From Psococerastis gibbosa (Eukaryota; Arthropoda; Insecta; Psocodea; Psocidae), in NCBI GenBank assembly GCA_963971405.1, contig OZ020489.1, forward strand, positions 35,311,047-35,375,046: a DNA stretch of 64,000 nucleotides, read 5' to 3'. Made by a program: the position numbers and the translations under genes. Shown piece by piece: positions 21,811-32,854 of this stretch; positions within the stretch are counted from its first letter, which is position 1, and each line of letters begins with the position of its first letter. The notes below the pieces were generated by a model. That model saw only the letters and a list, made by a program, of their open reading frames with translations, ran no database searches and was not told where the DNA came from.

Positions 21811-22689
21811 TTACATTACAAAATTACATTTGCCACAGTTACTACTGTAATCCACAATCCAATTTTTCAATAGACAAACAGCTGTAAATTTCAATCAATG
21901 ATTTGATTTTGACGTATTTCTTTGTAAATTACTTTACTGTCGGTCAATATAATATTTAGTCATTCATTCATTCATCAAGTAGGTACTTCACCCAAACACA
22001 AGCAAACTGTTTTAAACGGTCCCTGGGCAACCTTGTTGCCCAATGCGCTCCTGATAGCCCAATCACCATCTATCAAAACTATGCAAAAGTTTGCATAAAA
22101 TAACAGTAAAAATATATAAAATAGCGGTATTACTATTTTCAAATTAATTTAACTAGGCCCTTATGATATTAACATATCAATCTTATTACTGTAAAACTAG
22201 ATTAAGAGAGAGGGATTAAACATGCGAAATCACTAAAATTCAAACAATAATTAGGTACCAATGCAATAAGAAGGAACCGATACGAGTAAACCCGTACATT
22301 TATTAATTAGTGTGGGTACCATAGTCGTTTTACGGTAAGTAATTGTCCCATGGTTGTATATCTGCTACTCGGGTTTTCCCTATCCTAAAGTACTAGATTG
22401 ATAGATGGATGGGACAGTTGAAAAGTCTAGAATGGGAAGACCATGGCAAGGTATGTATTTCATTGGGGCTAAGATTTAATTTTAAAAAATCCCTTTCGGC
22501 TCTGGCCGATCAGGAGTAGGGAGATTCCGCAGACCCAATGCTTTTCCTCTACACTACTTGCGCTATGTATGCAATAACAAATAAAAAATACTTCATTATT
22601 TTTCCGACCACAACATCAACACACAAACCACTCTTGTGTTCCAAATCCCGACTATGAACTTTTATTTATCAAATCATTTTCACTTTAAC
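21811..22689. other. No supported feature
   Basis: AT-rich with no recurrence elsewhere in the window. Confidence 0.4.
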
Positions 22690-23105
22690 TGGATGCCATC
22701 TTAAAATGGTTGATTTTTCGTAAAAAGAGGTGATTACCATTATCGTAGATAATAATAGGGACTTTTAGTCAGATTTTAATTCATTCCTCTGCGACCAATA
22801 TTAACTGAGATATGAATTATACAAGGTTTCAATCGGCCGCCATCTTGTAACTAAATAATGGATATAGCTGGTTAACGAACTCCATCAAGACATTTGTATG
22901 ATCAATGTTTGTGACAAGTTTCATCAAAATCGGATAATATTTACGGAAGTTAGAGTGTTTCCTAAAATCGATATACATATATATATATAATTTTGACCGG
23001 AGAGTGGTTTTAGGCTCAGGGGGTCATGAAATAAAAATATGTGAAGAAATTTTCCGAAAGTCGAACATTAGTCGCCATCTCAATGGGCAGATGAATCTCC
23101 CTAAT
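22690..23105 (+). repeat. Dispersed repeat L, copy 1
   Basis: About 415 bp, closely matching 42957-43376: GATGCCATCTTAAAA start, AATCGGCCGCCATCTTGTAA in the middle, an AT-repeat segment, and GGAGAGTGGTTTTAGGCTCA before the end. No ORF and no clear terminal repeats. Confidence 0.7.
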
Positions 23106-23269
23106 ATTGTTTTCTAAAAAGCCTAAACCATGCATGGGAAAACAACCTATTCGGCTTTGTTATACTCTATTTATTACCACCTAATACATACTGAAGAAGT
23201 TTGAAAGCATCAATAGAAAAATTCCAGTGCAAAGCATTGAAACCTCCCCAAATGAAATTATGCAAAAAA

Positions 23270-23500
23270 GAAAAAACTTCCCTTGTGCAATATTTTTCTT
23301 AACCTTAAAGCTAAATTTCATTAAATTCTATCGAGTAGTTTGACCCCAAATTGACTTACAGACAGACATACCGACTGACAGACGGACAGACATTTCGTTA
23401 AAGCCACTTTTGGTTCCTGGGAACTTAAAACGAGTAAATCCGTTTATATCTCGAAAACATAGACAATGACTAAGCTTTTCTAATACTAACGTTTAAATTG
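23270..23500 (-). repeat. Repeat G fragment
   Basis: Has the GACAGACAGACATTTCGTTA block, GGTTCCTGGGAACTTAAAAC and GTAAATCCGTTTATATCTCG, as in G. More diverged than the others. Confidence 0.6.
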
Positions 23501-24154
23501 TAATAATCGAAAAAAATATTTCGCATTTCACTCCGATGTCATAAATAAAATTTTGTATTCACCTATAGTACTGTAGTAGGCCCGTAAACTTAAATATTTC
23601 ATTGCTTTTCAACAAGAAATTTGAGCTGACAGAAATTAAAATGCTCTGCAGGGGTGCATTTTAAATTGTATAAAAAGTTCTGAGCTGAACCAGAATGGAA
23701 TAATAAGTGCTTAGGTTAGATATTTCAAACAATTTCTCGTTTTTGTGAAAACCGCTATTTCTTACTATACCTCCTTAAGAACCATAGCTATTATGCTTAA
23801 GTTATTCTGAATTTTAAAAAGTCTACCCATATGTATGGCCATATATAATATGCCCATATCTAGTCATTAAAATTTTCAAATTTTCTGGGCCACATTTCAC
23901 CAGAATTATTGACTTTTTCCGAGTTAATAGCAACAACAAACTAAATTTTTTTAAGATTTAATCTTGTTTTTTGCATGCATTGGATTAACGATATCGATAA
24001 GTTCACTCGCAAGACCACCTAAATCCAAAATTTGCAAAAATGAGATAGGTATTAATATTCATTCAATAAATTTTAATAATAATAAAGAAAGTAAGTAGGA
24101 TCTATGGACCCCTATGCGAAGACGGAAAGTGCCATTTAAGAAACAACGCAACGA

Positions 24155-24432
24155 ATAAGATGGCTGGGACATGTTGTAAGAATGTCAAACGACCGCATGC
24201 CCAAAAAGACGTACAAAGCAAGCATGGCAGGAAGCAACTAGCCAGACGTTCTCGAAAACGCTGGAACGATGAGTTGGACACTGACCTTCGCGAGTTGGGA
24301 GTCCGTAGATGGTGGTGCGTTGTACAATACCGAGATGACTGGAGAAGTGTTGTCGAGCAGCCTATAGCTCATCAAGGGCTATAGAGCCAGAAGAAGAAGA
24401 AGAAGAAGAAGAAGAAGAAGAAGAAGAAGAAG
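24155..24432 (+). pseudogene. LINE B 3' end with GAA tail
   Basis: IRWLGHVVRMSNDRMPK is read in one frame, then after a frameshift RSRKRWNDELDTDLRELGVR and RDDWRSVVEQPIAHQGL to a TAG at 24382-24384. A GAA microsatellite (24389-24432) follows at once. The order W.GHV.R, K..., RKRW.D...DL is that of the region behind the reverse transcriptase in many animal non-LTR elements. Second copy at 1524-1757. Confidence 0.8.
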
Positions 24433-25940
24433 AGAAATATGAAGAAGAATGAATTTTTAATTTTTTTTTCTCCCCTGAAAAGTTGTGATTTTGGATTTAT
24501 GTGGTTTTTAAGGTATCGATATGCAATTGTGCAGGTGAACAATATTTTATTGCAGTTGAATTATGAAAACAAGCTAAAAGTCCTTGTATAACACAAAAAA
24601 TAATTATTGCAGATATTGAATTTACAATTTGCACAACTGGCTGTAAAGTGGTGTATGATTTTTATTATACGTAATTAGAAGGTACTTGTTATACTATATC
24701 ACATTTAAATCCCTATTCTAAAAACTCACCCCACCCAACAGTAGTATTACCAATGAAATGCATGATAAGTACCCTTTAATTCAATTTCAAGTAATTTTTT
24801 GCAATATTGATCCAATGGGGTTGGCAAACAAAAATAAATGAAATTACGAGAAAAATTTGTGGAACATAAATTATGAAAATATCATTTCAACACACTCTCC
24901 CGCAATATTTTCCAGTTAACTCACGTTTGTGGCTGGATTTTCCAGAATATTATTATTTTTCCTTGCTGAGGTCACATTCAAAATTTAACCAGCCAACGGT
25001 CAGTTTTTAAACCCGGATGGAAAAACAAGAGAAAGTTTAAATTTTTGGAGCATTATGACGGATGACAGGGGGTGGGTATTTATAAAACGAAGGGCCTGGA
25101 TTTATTTTTGCATGATGAGGTTCTGTGTTGTGACAAATTTCAATGTAAATCTCGCGTAAATGTTTACAGATTTTTCACTGTTCCTTCTTCCCATAATAAA
25201 TAATTTTGTACAATGCTTAGGAATTAATGATCGAGGGACTTTCCATAAATTCCTTTCCTTGATGGTTACGTATGCGGTATATGTTACAAGGAACACTGAG
25301 TCTCAGTGAGAGCTCACTTTGCCTCGGAAGAGTCAGTTGGCGGTGGGGGGGGGGGGGCTGCAGTGCCAATTTTCCGAGAATCCTTATTCCTTAGCCAACT
25401 TTAACAAAATGAGTCTACAGTAATAAAATAATGAAATAAAATAAGTGGCGTTACACTATTGCATTAAACATTTTCCCTCGTGGAACTAGGGCCTACTAGT
25501 GTCCATACCCCGTAGGCGGTACCCTAATAACTTTAAGGGTCTTTGTAGTTTATTATTTTGAAATTTAAAAACAACACTTGCCATGACAATCCAATAACTG
25601 GAAGAAAATCCTCTGTCTTGGCCACTACTGCTTTCTATTTGGGATTTTGTGATCAGGGTTAAGAATCAAGGATCAAGATCCAATTTTGGGTATACTTTTG
25701 GCACAGTCGGCAGTAGGTAGCTAATAAAAAGTATTTGATACACATTATTGCAGTATTATATGGAGTATATAACACTGACTTTTAAATTAACTTTTGTTTG
25801 AAGAGGCAACCTCCACGTTATAACTGAAAGTATTTGAAAGAGGACACCGGGCGCTTCAGCCACCTACACTTCTTCTGTCCCTGTTTATACCTAGAGTTTA
25901 TGTGAATAAGAACCCCATATGAGGGTGGTGCCGTGGTGGT
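24433..25940. other. Mostly unannotated; G run and a diverged repeat unit
   Basis: A G run lies at 25345-25357. Around 25670-25730 CTTTTGGCACAGTCGGCAG resembles the unit of the tandem array that follows. No coding support. Confidence 0.4.
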
Positions 25941-27170
25941 GTCTTCAAGATCTAGTTCTAGGCACATTTTTGTCTCATAAAATGTATTTGAAGGAGGACA
26001 CAGGGCGCTTAGGCAGGACAATTATTGTTAAGCCCGTGTTTAGCTAGTGACTGTTTTGCATTCTTTTTCTTCTTTGAGTACCTCTTCTAACGAAGAACGG
26101 TCATCATAGTAATTGTAAATACGTAGTCTCCAAACCCCCCGTCAGAAGACTGACTGTACTAGATAATTGTAACGCAGTGGTTTCCCATTGCCTTCTGCAT
26201 CCTTGTGCCGTTGATTCTTCATTGACATCCTACGCCTTCGGGACCCAACTCCAAGTGCCCTAGCAGTGGCTGCTTATTTAGTGGCAGCAACTATTCGCCT
26301 CGTCACATAGTTAACCTCGGGATGCTGTGACTTTTTCTAAACAAGGCTGCACCATCACACTTGCCACCCCACCCTCCGATTATACATTACATAAAAGCCC
26401 ATAATGAGAGTCGAAACGTCTTCAAGATCCAGTTCTGGACACACTTTTGGCGCAGTCGGAAGCGAATAAAATATATTTAAAAAAAACGGGCATTGAATGG
26501 TCCTGCCACCTACACTTCTTCCGCCCCTGTTTACCTGGTGATTCACCAGCTGAATAAGAACCCTATGTGAGGGTGTAAGGTGTCTTCAAGATCCAGTTCT
26601 GGACACAGTTTTGGCGCAGTCGGAAGCGAATAAAATGTATTAAAAAAAAAACGAGCATTGAACGGTCCTGCCAGCTACACTTCTTCTGTCCCTTACCTGG
26701 TGATCAGCTGAATAAGAACCCTATGAGAGGGTGTAGGTGTCTTCAAGATCCAGTTCTGAACACACTTTTGGCGCAGTCGGAAGCTAATAAAATGTATTTA
26801 AAAAAACCGGGCATTGAACGGTCCTGCCACCTACACTTCTTCTGTCCCTTACCTGGTGATCAGCTGAAAATGAACCCTATGAGAGGGTGTAGGTGTCTTG
26901 AAGATCCAGTTCTGGACACACTTTTGGCGCAGTCGGAAGCGAATAAAATGTATTAAAAAAAACCGGGCATTGAACGGTCCTGCCACCTACACTTCTTCTG
27001 TCCCTTACCTGGTGATCAGCTGAATAGGAACCCTATGAGAGGGTGTAGGTGTCTTCAAGATCCAGTTCTGGGCACACTTTGTACAATAAAAAGCATTTGA
27101 AAGCGGACACCGGGCGCTTAAACGTCCTGCCGCCCACAATTCTTCAGCCCGTGTTTACCTGGTGATTGGA
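25941..27170 (+). repeat. Tandem array of about 156 bp units
   Basis: The marker GTCTTCAAGATC starts at 26418, 26582, 26739, 26895 (one change) and 27051, giving periods of 164, 157, 156 and 156 bp; a diverged unit starts at 25941. Each unit contains TTTTGGCGCAGTCGGAAGC and GAACGGTCCTGCCA. TGGCGCAGTCGG fits the tRNA A-box consensus exactly, but no convincing B box follows. Stops in all frames exclude coding. A LINE D end interrupts the array at about 26050-26340. Confidence 0.85.
26050..26340 (-). mobile_element. LINE D 3' end inside the tandem array
   Basis: CTTCTTTGAGTACCTCTTCTA, GTTTCCCATTGCCTTCTGCA and GTTGATTCTTCATTGA parallel 46424-46560 and 52372-52760. It separates the diverged first unit from the regular part of the array. 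Confidence 0.6.
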
Positions 27171-27179
27171 CAACATAAG

Positions 27180-28364
27180 AACCCTCCTCTACTGTTGACA
27201 GGAGGCCCCTACCTTCTGCTCACCCACGCGTGTCCCCTCTAAATTTACTTTTCATTTTAATCGATTTCTTTGTGTACAGTAGCTTATTGAAATTTCCGTG
27301 GGCGTGCCTCATATTTATCGCTAACACTCATCTTACTTGAAATTTTGAAGGTATTCGAATAAGCTACTTCCTTTCCATGGCCGGAATATTACTCGCCATA
27401 CTTTTTGGTAGTCCCTTGATTTGTAGAAAATGTTTATAAACTGAATCTTTATCTGCAGCGTGAAGGAGATTGGTCTCATCAATTTGTGCCCCCCCCCCCT
27501 CTGAACTTATTCGAAATCTTATCTACCCCCATTCTACGCAAACTCCCTTGCTTTCCTTTTCCTTAATTGTCAGCTTAAGGCTTAGAAACTGTAATCTAAA
27601 AACCTAGAAGAGGTAAAGTTTTCTTTACTTCTTTGACATAGGGTTGGGCTCTAGAAATATTTAAGTAGATTAAAACGATTAAAACCATTAACTGACTATA
27701 GGTTTAATCAGGATTGACAAGGGGCCATGCCCCCCCCCCCCCAAATTTGATAAAAATAATAATAAGTAATGTAAGAGTCTTAGCTAAAACTACTAAAATT
27801 ACTACGTGTGTATCATTTATAAAAAAAACTTGTTCTTGCCCCCCCCCCAACCCAAAATTAAATCCTGGGTACGCGCCTGCTCATCACTCTTTGCTGGCGG
27901 TAAATGTATGCTCTAGAATAGAATAGAATCAATAGAGGTTATTAGCGTAGCAAACCGGCGAAAATAAATATTTCTCTTTTTTTGTATATGAAAAATAACG
28001 TCTTCGTGCATGTGTAATGCCACATCTCATTTTAAAACTTCAGAGTGGGGAGACTGGGTGTCTTACCCGTTAATACTTCCTTCGTCATGTTTGCAATTGG
28101 TGTCGCAATTTTCTTGACTCGTTCAGATAATCCACCGCACGGCTCTACTGATAACAAAATTAAATGCGTAAAATAAACGTACCCGATAAAAAGTTCGTTC
28201 GTTCATTAAAGAAATATCCACCGGCATTTTAAGACGATATCGACCGGATGCATTTTATATCATCCCAAAATTAGTCAGTGTTTTTCATTAATTCATTAAT
28301 TCATTAAACAACTTTCAAGACTCATATCTATATTTGGTTAAGTCATCCTTTCGCCTGTTTCATT
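27180..28364. other. Unannotated; poly-C element around 27718-27879
   Basis: C runs near 27486, 27730 and 27839 occur, the last followed by AATCCTGGGTACGCGCCTG, which resembles a hAT-like end. I could not find a matching left end or target duplication. Confidence 0.35.
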
Positions 28365-28530
28365 GCGTGAATGGTAAGCTTGTCTCAGCTTGTAGCTGGC
28401 GTATGTTGATATCGAGAACGTATACCCCTTTGCCAATGGTCAAAAGTTCAAACGGAAACAATACAAATATTGCCATTGACATTGGACAAGGGACCTATGG
28501 ACCTGGGTTCATGAAAAGTCCTTCAAAGTA
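28365..28530 (+). repeat. Repeat M, uninterrupted copy
   Basis: GGTAAGCTTGTCTCAGCTTG to GACAAGGGACCTATGGACCTG and AAAGTCCTTCAAA. It serves as the reference showing the insertion at 21473-21690. Confidence 0.65.
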
Positions 28531-28714
28531 AAAATACTCTCAAACAAGTTTCATTAAACAAACGCAAGTTGTTAATGATGCAGAGGGGCACTTCAAAAAT
28601 AATTTCATGTGGCGTTTCTAATTGAAGCGATTTTACCATGAATTTTTCATATGAAATTTCATGAAATAATTAAAAGTAATGAAAATACCAAAAATTTAAA
28701 TAATAATTGTGATA

Positions 28715-28813
28715 CGTGATGCATTCCGCTGCCGTCCAAAGCATGGTCAGTAAATGCAGCAAGTGTAGGACTCGAACCAACCACCTTTTGAGTGAAAGCC
28801 ATAGAGTACGAAC
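28715..28813 (-). repeat. SINE A fragment
   Basis: Minus strand reads the tRNA-like B box region GGTTGGTTCGAGTCCTACAC with adjoining body. It abuts the SINE T structure at 28814. Confidence 0.65.
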
Positions 28814-28990
28814 TAAAATTAGGGGATATAGAATCCCACGATCTACGCCTAACCGGGGCGTTGTCTTAACCGCTGGACCACAAGCCCCGAAAAGAAGACA
28901 ACGCCCCGGTTAGGCGTAGATCGTGGGTTGAAATCCCACCAAGCCCAGCTTTTCTATATCTTTTAATTTCGGTTATAACGAGGAGGTTGC
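28814..28990. mobile_element. Head-to-head SINE T palindrome (tRNA-Thr(GGT)-like)
   Basis: A perfect 33-bp inverted repeat pairs 28835-28867 with 28895-28927 around a 27-bp spacer. Both arms carry the anticodon region ACGCCCCGGTTAGGCGT (loop CCGGTTA, anticodon GGT). The left arm with spacer contains the 5' part of a minus-strand tRNA-like head; the right arm continues into a plus-strand T arm and CAAGCCCA. Flanks ATATAGAA and TTCTATAT extend the pairing. Confidence 0.75.
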
Positions 28991-29573
28991 CTCTTCAGCC
29001 AAAATCAATTTAATGTTATACTATATAATACCACAATATAAAGAGTACGAACCAGTTCACTTTTGACTGATACCATTGAGCATACGTGTGCTGATATACA
29101 GATGGTGCCGAAATGAAAGTCAGTTATATCAGGTTTATTTTCAAAGAGAGCATTGAACATTGAAGATGCTGCCCAGAAAGGCATAGAAGAAAAGGCTGAG
29201 TTAATTTGCAAGAAACTGCTGTTGGGGAAGGAGAAGAGCGGTGATCAATGAGGCCAACAGAAAAGCATTCAACCTTCCCGGGAAAACGAAAGAACCTACA
29301 AGACAAGATTAATGTGCTTCTTTTTCAAAAGACATCTTCGTCGAAGTTTTCCCGCTTGCTGTCACTTGACGCTGTTTAGCTTAGCTGTGCCGGGGTTTTT
29401 GAGAATGCATAATAGCAATATTTTATTATGTATAGAAAAACTTTCGCTGTGCTGGTTCATTCCCCGTTTCTGGGAAATCTAGCTGTTTGGAATTTGAGAA
29501 GGGGTGTTTCCACGTAATCGCAAATTACTAGGAGTAAAATTTCAGGAACTGTTTGTACAATATTTACAGTTCA

Positions 29574-29929
29574 AGCCAACGGCCTTACCATGTTGATTCC
29601 ATTAGAGCAGAGCATGTTTCAAACTGCGGCAACTTGGTAGTGAGTACAGCGTTGGCAGGGGAACGTGGTGGGACATGATAACGCGCTTAGGCAGTATAAG
29701 TCGAGTCCTGGTCACCTCCGATTTAATCGTGTGACTTTACCATGTTCCCCAAGTGGTTCGGAATCCACTATAATCAGGAGGTCCACCCTGTTAGTCAACT
29801 CCCCTTTCTCCGAGGTGAAAGAGTCTGCCCTTAGGCTGCCTCAAGTTAACAAACAGACTCACTCCCCCCGCCAGACTGACAGGGTTGCTTAAAGCAGAAA
29901 TGCTGAAAGCAGGCGTTAGAAACAACAAC
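29574..29929 (+). mobile_element. SINE E, long subfamily, 14-bp target duplication
   Basis: ATATTTACAGTTCA at 29560-29573 and ATATTTACAATTCA at 29930-29943. The element is 356 bp with AATGCTGAAAGCAGGCGTTAG and an AACAACAAC tail. Best reference copy of the long subfamily. Confidence 0.85.
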
Positions 29930-30084
29930 ATATTTACAATTCAGCTCGCAGTGTGTAAAGACTCGCAAAAAATAGAAACTCAGATAACAGAGAGGATTCT
30001 TGGATCCCGCCAAAGCTTCATACGGTGTGTGTAACTCGCGGAATATACAACATAACATCGGTTTTAAATATATAATATATAAAT

Positions 30085-30240
30085 CGATGGCATAGTGGTG
30101 GCGTTTTCGTACTAGTGCGAGTCTCTACACATCATGCGATCGCTGACCTGCCGTAATTCAACACAGGGATTACCTCCAGAGGCGACTGAGGAGGTTATTC
30201 GGATACATGCATTGAATTGTTTGTATGGGAATAATTTTTT
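30085..30240 (+). mobile_element. SINE B copy
   Basis: GGCATAGTGGTGGCG (A-box-like), GTGCGAGTCTCTACACATCA, AGAGGCGACTGAGGAGGTTA and GAATTGTTTGTATG. Confidence 0.7.
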
Positions 30241-30527
30241 TTAATAACCAAAAAAGAACATTTTTGAGGTTGGTACATATATATATTATGGTAATAAATT
30301 GACCCAAAACTGAGAAAAATTCCTGCTTTGCACACAAGTGGAGAAAAAAATCTCTCCATCTGATGATTTTAATTTGCAGGGATTATTATAGAACCTCGGT
30401 TAATTCAAAACTTTTCAATATGTCACCTATAAGCAAGTGCTACTTGCAGTAACAATACATAGTTTACGTTCAATGATTGACTAGCACAAGATATGGCTAA
30501 ATCTGCACGTGTACTTTGGTTATAGTG

Positions 30528-30690
30528 TGTCAATGTTAAGCAAGCCTCAGCTTGTTCATGGTCGCTTGCAATCGGTGTAGGTTGACATCCAGAAAACTTG
30601 ACAATTTTTTGAAATTTCAATGGGGGTCACTGGAATAGGGGACGTTTAAAGTCTACTGTGGGTCCATAAGAAGCCCTTATAGACTATCCA
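30528..30690 (+). repeat. Repeat M, diverged copy
   Basis: GTGTCAATGTTAAGCAAGCC, GGTGTAGGTTGACATCCAGA and TGGGTCCATAAGAAGCCCTT. It directly precedes the LINE remnant at 30716. Confidence 0.55.
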
Positions 30691-30715
30691 GCTGAAGCTT
30701 AGAGATAAGAAAAAA

Positions 30716-30976
30716 AGACTTCTAACTGGGCATTGTCAATTACGGATACTAAGAAACCTTCTGCATAGAATTGGTGTTTATACTGGAAACAAATTGTACA
30801 GATAGTGTGACGAGGAAGAAACAGCAGAAGAAATTCTTTTGGAAAGTGAGGTTCTGGGCTACCTGCGAGTTCAGACTCCAGGTTACCCTGGCACTGAACT
30901 GAAGAACATTGGTAAAGATCCTATGAAAACGACCCGAAACTACATCAAGAAGAAGGGCATCCTCGAAGAGCGGTAA
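30716..30976 (+). pseudogene. LINE C-terminal domain remnant (RNase H end and zinc-knuckle-like tail)
   Basis: One plus frame reads RLLTGHCQLRILRNLLHRIG, then after a TAG (30803-30805) CDEEETAEEILLES and GYPGTELKNIGKD, ending at TAA 30974-30976. TGH..L..(H/L)L.R.G followed by C.EEET.E is the typical C-terminal end of jockey-like and related non-LTR ORF2 proteins. In the family the residues before CDEEET usually supply another cysteine; here the stop replaces them. One internal stop and otherwise one frame over 87 codons suggest moderate age. Confidence 0.75.
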
Positions 30977-31136
30977 TTTTGAAATTTTGACAGCAATACA
31001 CCAGAAAGGTCGACGCTGGGGGATACAAAAGGGAAGCCGCAAAAAACCTGTATTTCATGAAAAAGTAATACAATTTGTATGAATACCCACCTGTAACCAT
31101 GGCAACATAACTATTGTCAGAGTAACTGGTTAATAA

Positions 31137-31276
31137 GGCGCTTATTCCACCAACGTCAATAGTGATAGTAAATGTAGTATTGACGTGGTAGCAGACATTA
31201 AAGACAGTCTAAAAATGTCTGGTACCATGTCAATACTACATTTACTATCACCATTGACGTTGGTGGAATAAGCGCC
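31137..31276. mobile_element. Near-perfect hairpin MITE, TAA duplication
   Basis: GGCGCTTATTCCACCAACGT at the left is inverted at the right; the arms pair for about 60 bp with very few mismatches. TAA is at 31134-31136 and 31277-31279. 140 bp, no ORF. Same terminal pattern as 18496-18673, 17270-17653 and 41815-42273. Confidence 0.85.
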
Positions 31277-31484
31277 TAAATAGACCCAAGAATTCAAAAC
31301 AAAATTGCTTGGTACGAAGAGGCACTATGACGTCTCAGTATTTTAACTTTTATATCTGTGGGATCTGGCGTGGAATGAGCCTTCATTTCAGTTGTCTGTA
31401 TTACAGGAGTATTCTTTACTGTTCAGAATACGGTTCTATATTTTTATCAACGCTTAACTGACAAGGGACAAGTTCCTCTGAAAC

Positions 31485-31740
31485 TCATTTCTGGTCATGC
31501 TTCGGAGGACATGTAAAGCAGGCGGTCCCGGACTTTCCTATTTGAGTGTAAGTGTTTTTGGATTTTTTTGGATTCTGTTAAGTTCTTGACTGCATTGTGC
31601 ATTGTGTTAACATTTATTATTTATTATTTACGCTATTGTATTGAAAATCGGTGTAATATATCTCATCTTATCTAAGAGAGGGATTATAGCCCTAACTCCG
31701 CTAGGTTGGCTTAGTAATAGAACAAAAAGTCAATATTTAT
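31485..31740 (+). mobile_element. SINE A body split by repeat F
   Basis: TCTGGTCATGCTTCGGAGG to TTGAGTGTAAG, then about 126 bp of repeat F (31546-31671), then TAAGAGAGGGATTATAGCCC to AACAAAAAGTC. TAAG at both junctions may be a duplication. Confidence 0.7.
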
Positions 31741-32854
31741 TTATTTATAAAACAATATTCGAACGCCCAGTACACACGGACCATTCCCATGCCGCATGTT
31801 CCCCATTGAAACAATATTGGGCTTGCTGGTGAATGGTTGGTGCAAATCTACAGAGTCTACTTCGGAAGATTTCTATGATCAGGCGTGTCTTTCGTGCTGT
31901 TAGCTTCACGCCAACTTCCGAAATCGTCAATCGTCGAAATCGACAAGACATTTTCTTCAAGCTTTTCTTTTCTTTTCAATTTTCTTCAAGGCTACAATGG
32001 AAAATACGTCGGCAAATCGAAACTGTGTGAATCGTCCTTGTCTACCAGGCTTTTAAAAGGTTTAACCGCTTGTCTCTTAACTACCTACTCTATGTCCGAA
32101 CAGAGCTATTGTATACAAAAGCGCGATGGAAGGTTCAACTGTCCGTGAAAAACACCTGAATGGGTCACTGGAATTTGCCGCTCTAACACAATGTCTGTCT
32201 ACAAACACTTTCAAAATAATGAAAAATCACAGGTATGGAACAATGCTTTGAAACAATGAAGCAATGCAGCACAATACAGGCGACGAGTAACCGCAGTAAA
32301 AATTAGTGTCCAGCGTTGTTTGTTTTCGTTTCAGCAGCTTATCAAAACAATTAGCAAATGATAAACAGTGAACAATGCTGTCGGTTTTGCTATTTAAATA
32401 CATAGGATATTTTTGGTAGCCTATAAAACAATAAGTAATAGGATATGTTTAATTAGGGCACTTTTGTTGTGTATCATTTCTGTACATACAGTCACTGTAC
32501 AGCAGTCAAATTTAATACAATTATAAACTTAATTATTTATCGAGGAAAAGTGTGTATTTTAATAACTTCAATAGATATGTTCTGTTTTTACAAGCAATTA
32601 AATTAAGCCACCATGAAACACGGTTCTTTCGTATACAAGAACCTTCTTTTTTTTTAGACAAAACTGCCAGGGACTTCAACGTTTTGTCAGCGGGTTTCGC
32701 AGATGGCTGTTTACATTATTTTTCTGTCATGGCAGTGTGGGGTTTAGAAAATCTCAAATCAGGATAAAAAAAAGTTTCTGCCGTAATTTTATTTCTGCCG
32801 TAATAAAAATTGAGATTATTCATCTCGGATCTCGAATAGTTCATGCATGAATAA
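31741..32854. other. Three overlapping ORFs, no supported gene
   Basis: ORFs of 63-87 codons on both strands around 31745-32148 overlap in conflicting frames and match nothing I recognise. The rest is AT-rich. Confidence 0.35.

Noticed and set aside
26418..27170. CRISPR-like regular repeats
   Set aside because: The 156-bp units are repeated in full without unique spacers, and the context is animal DNA.
27718..27879. Complete hAT-like element
   Set aside because: The right end looks convincing but no matching left end or 8-bp duplication could be found.
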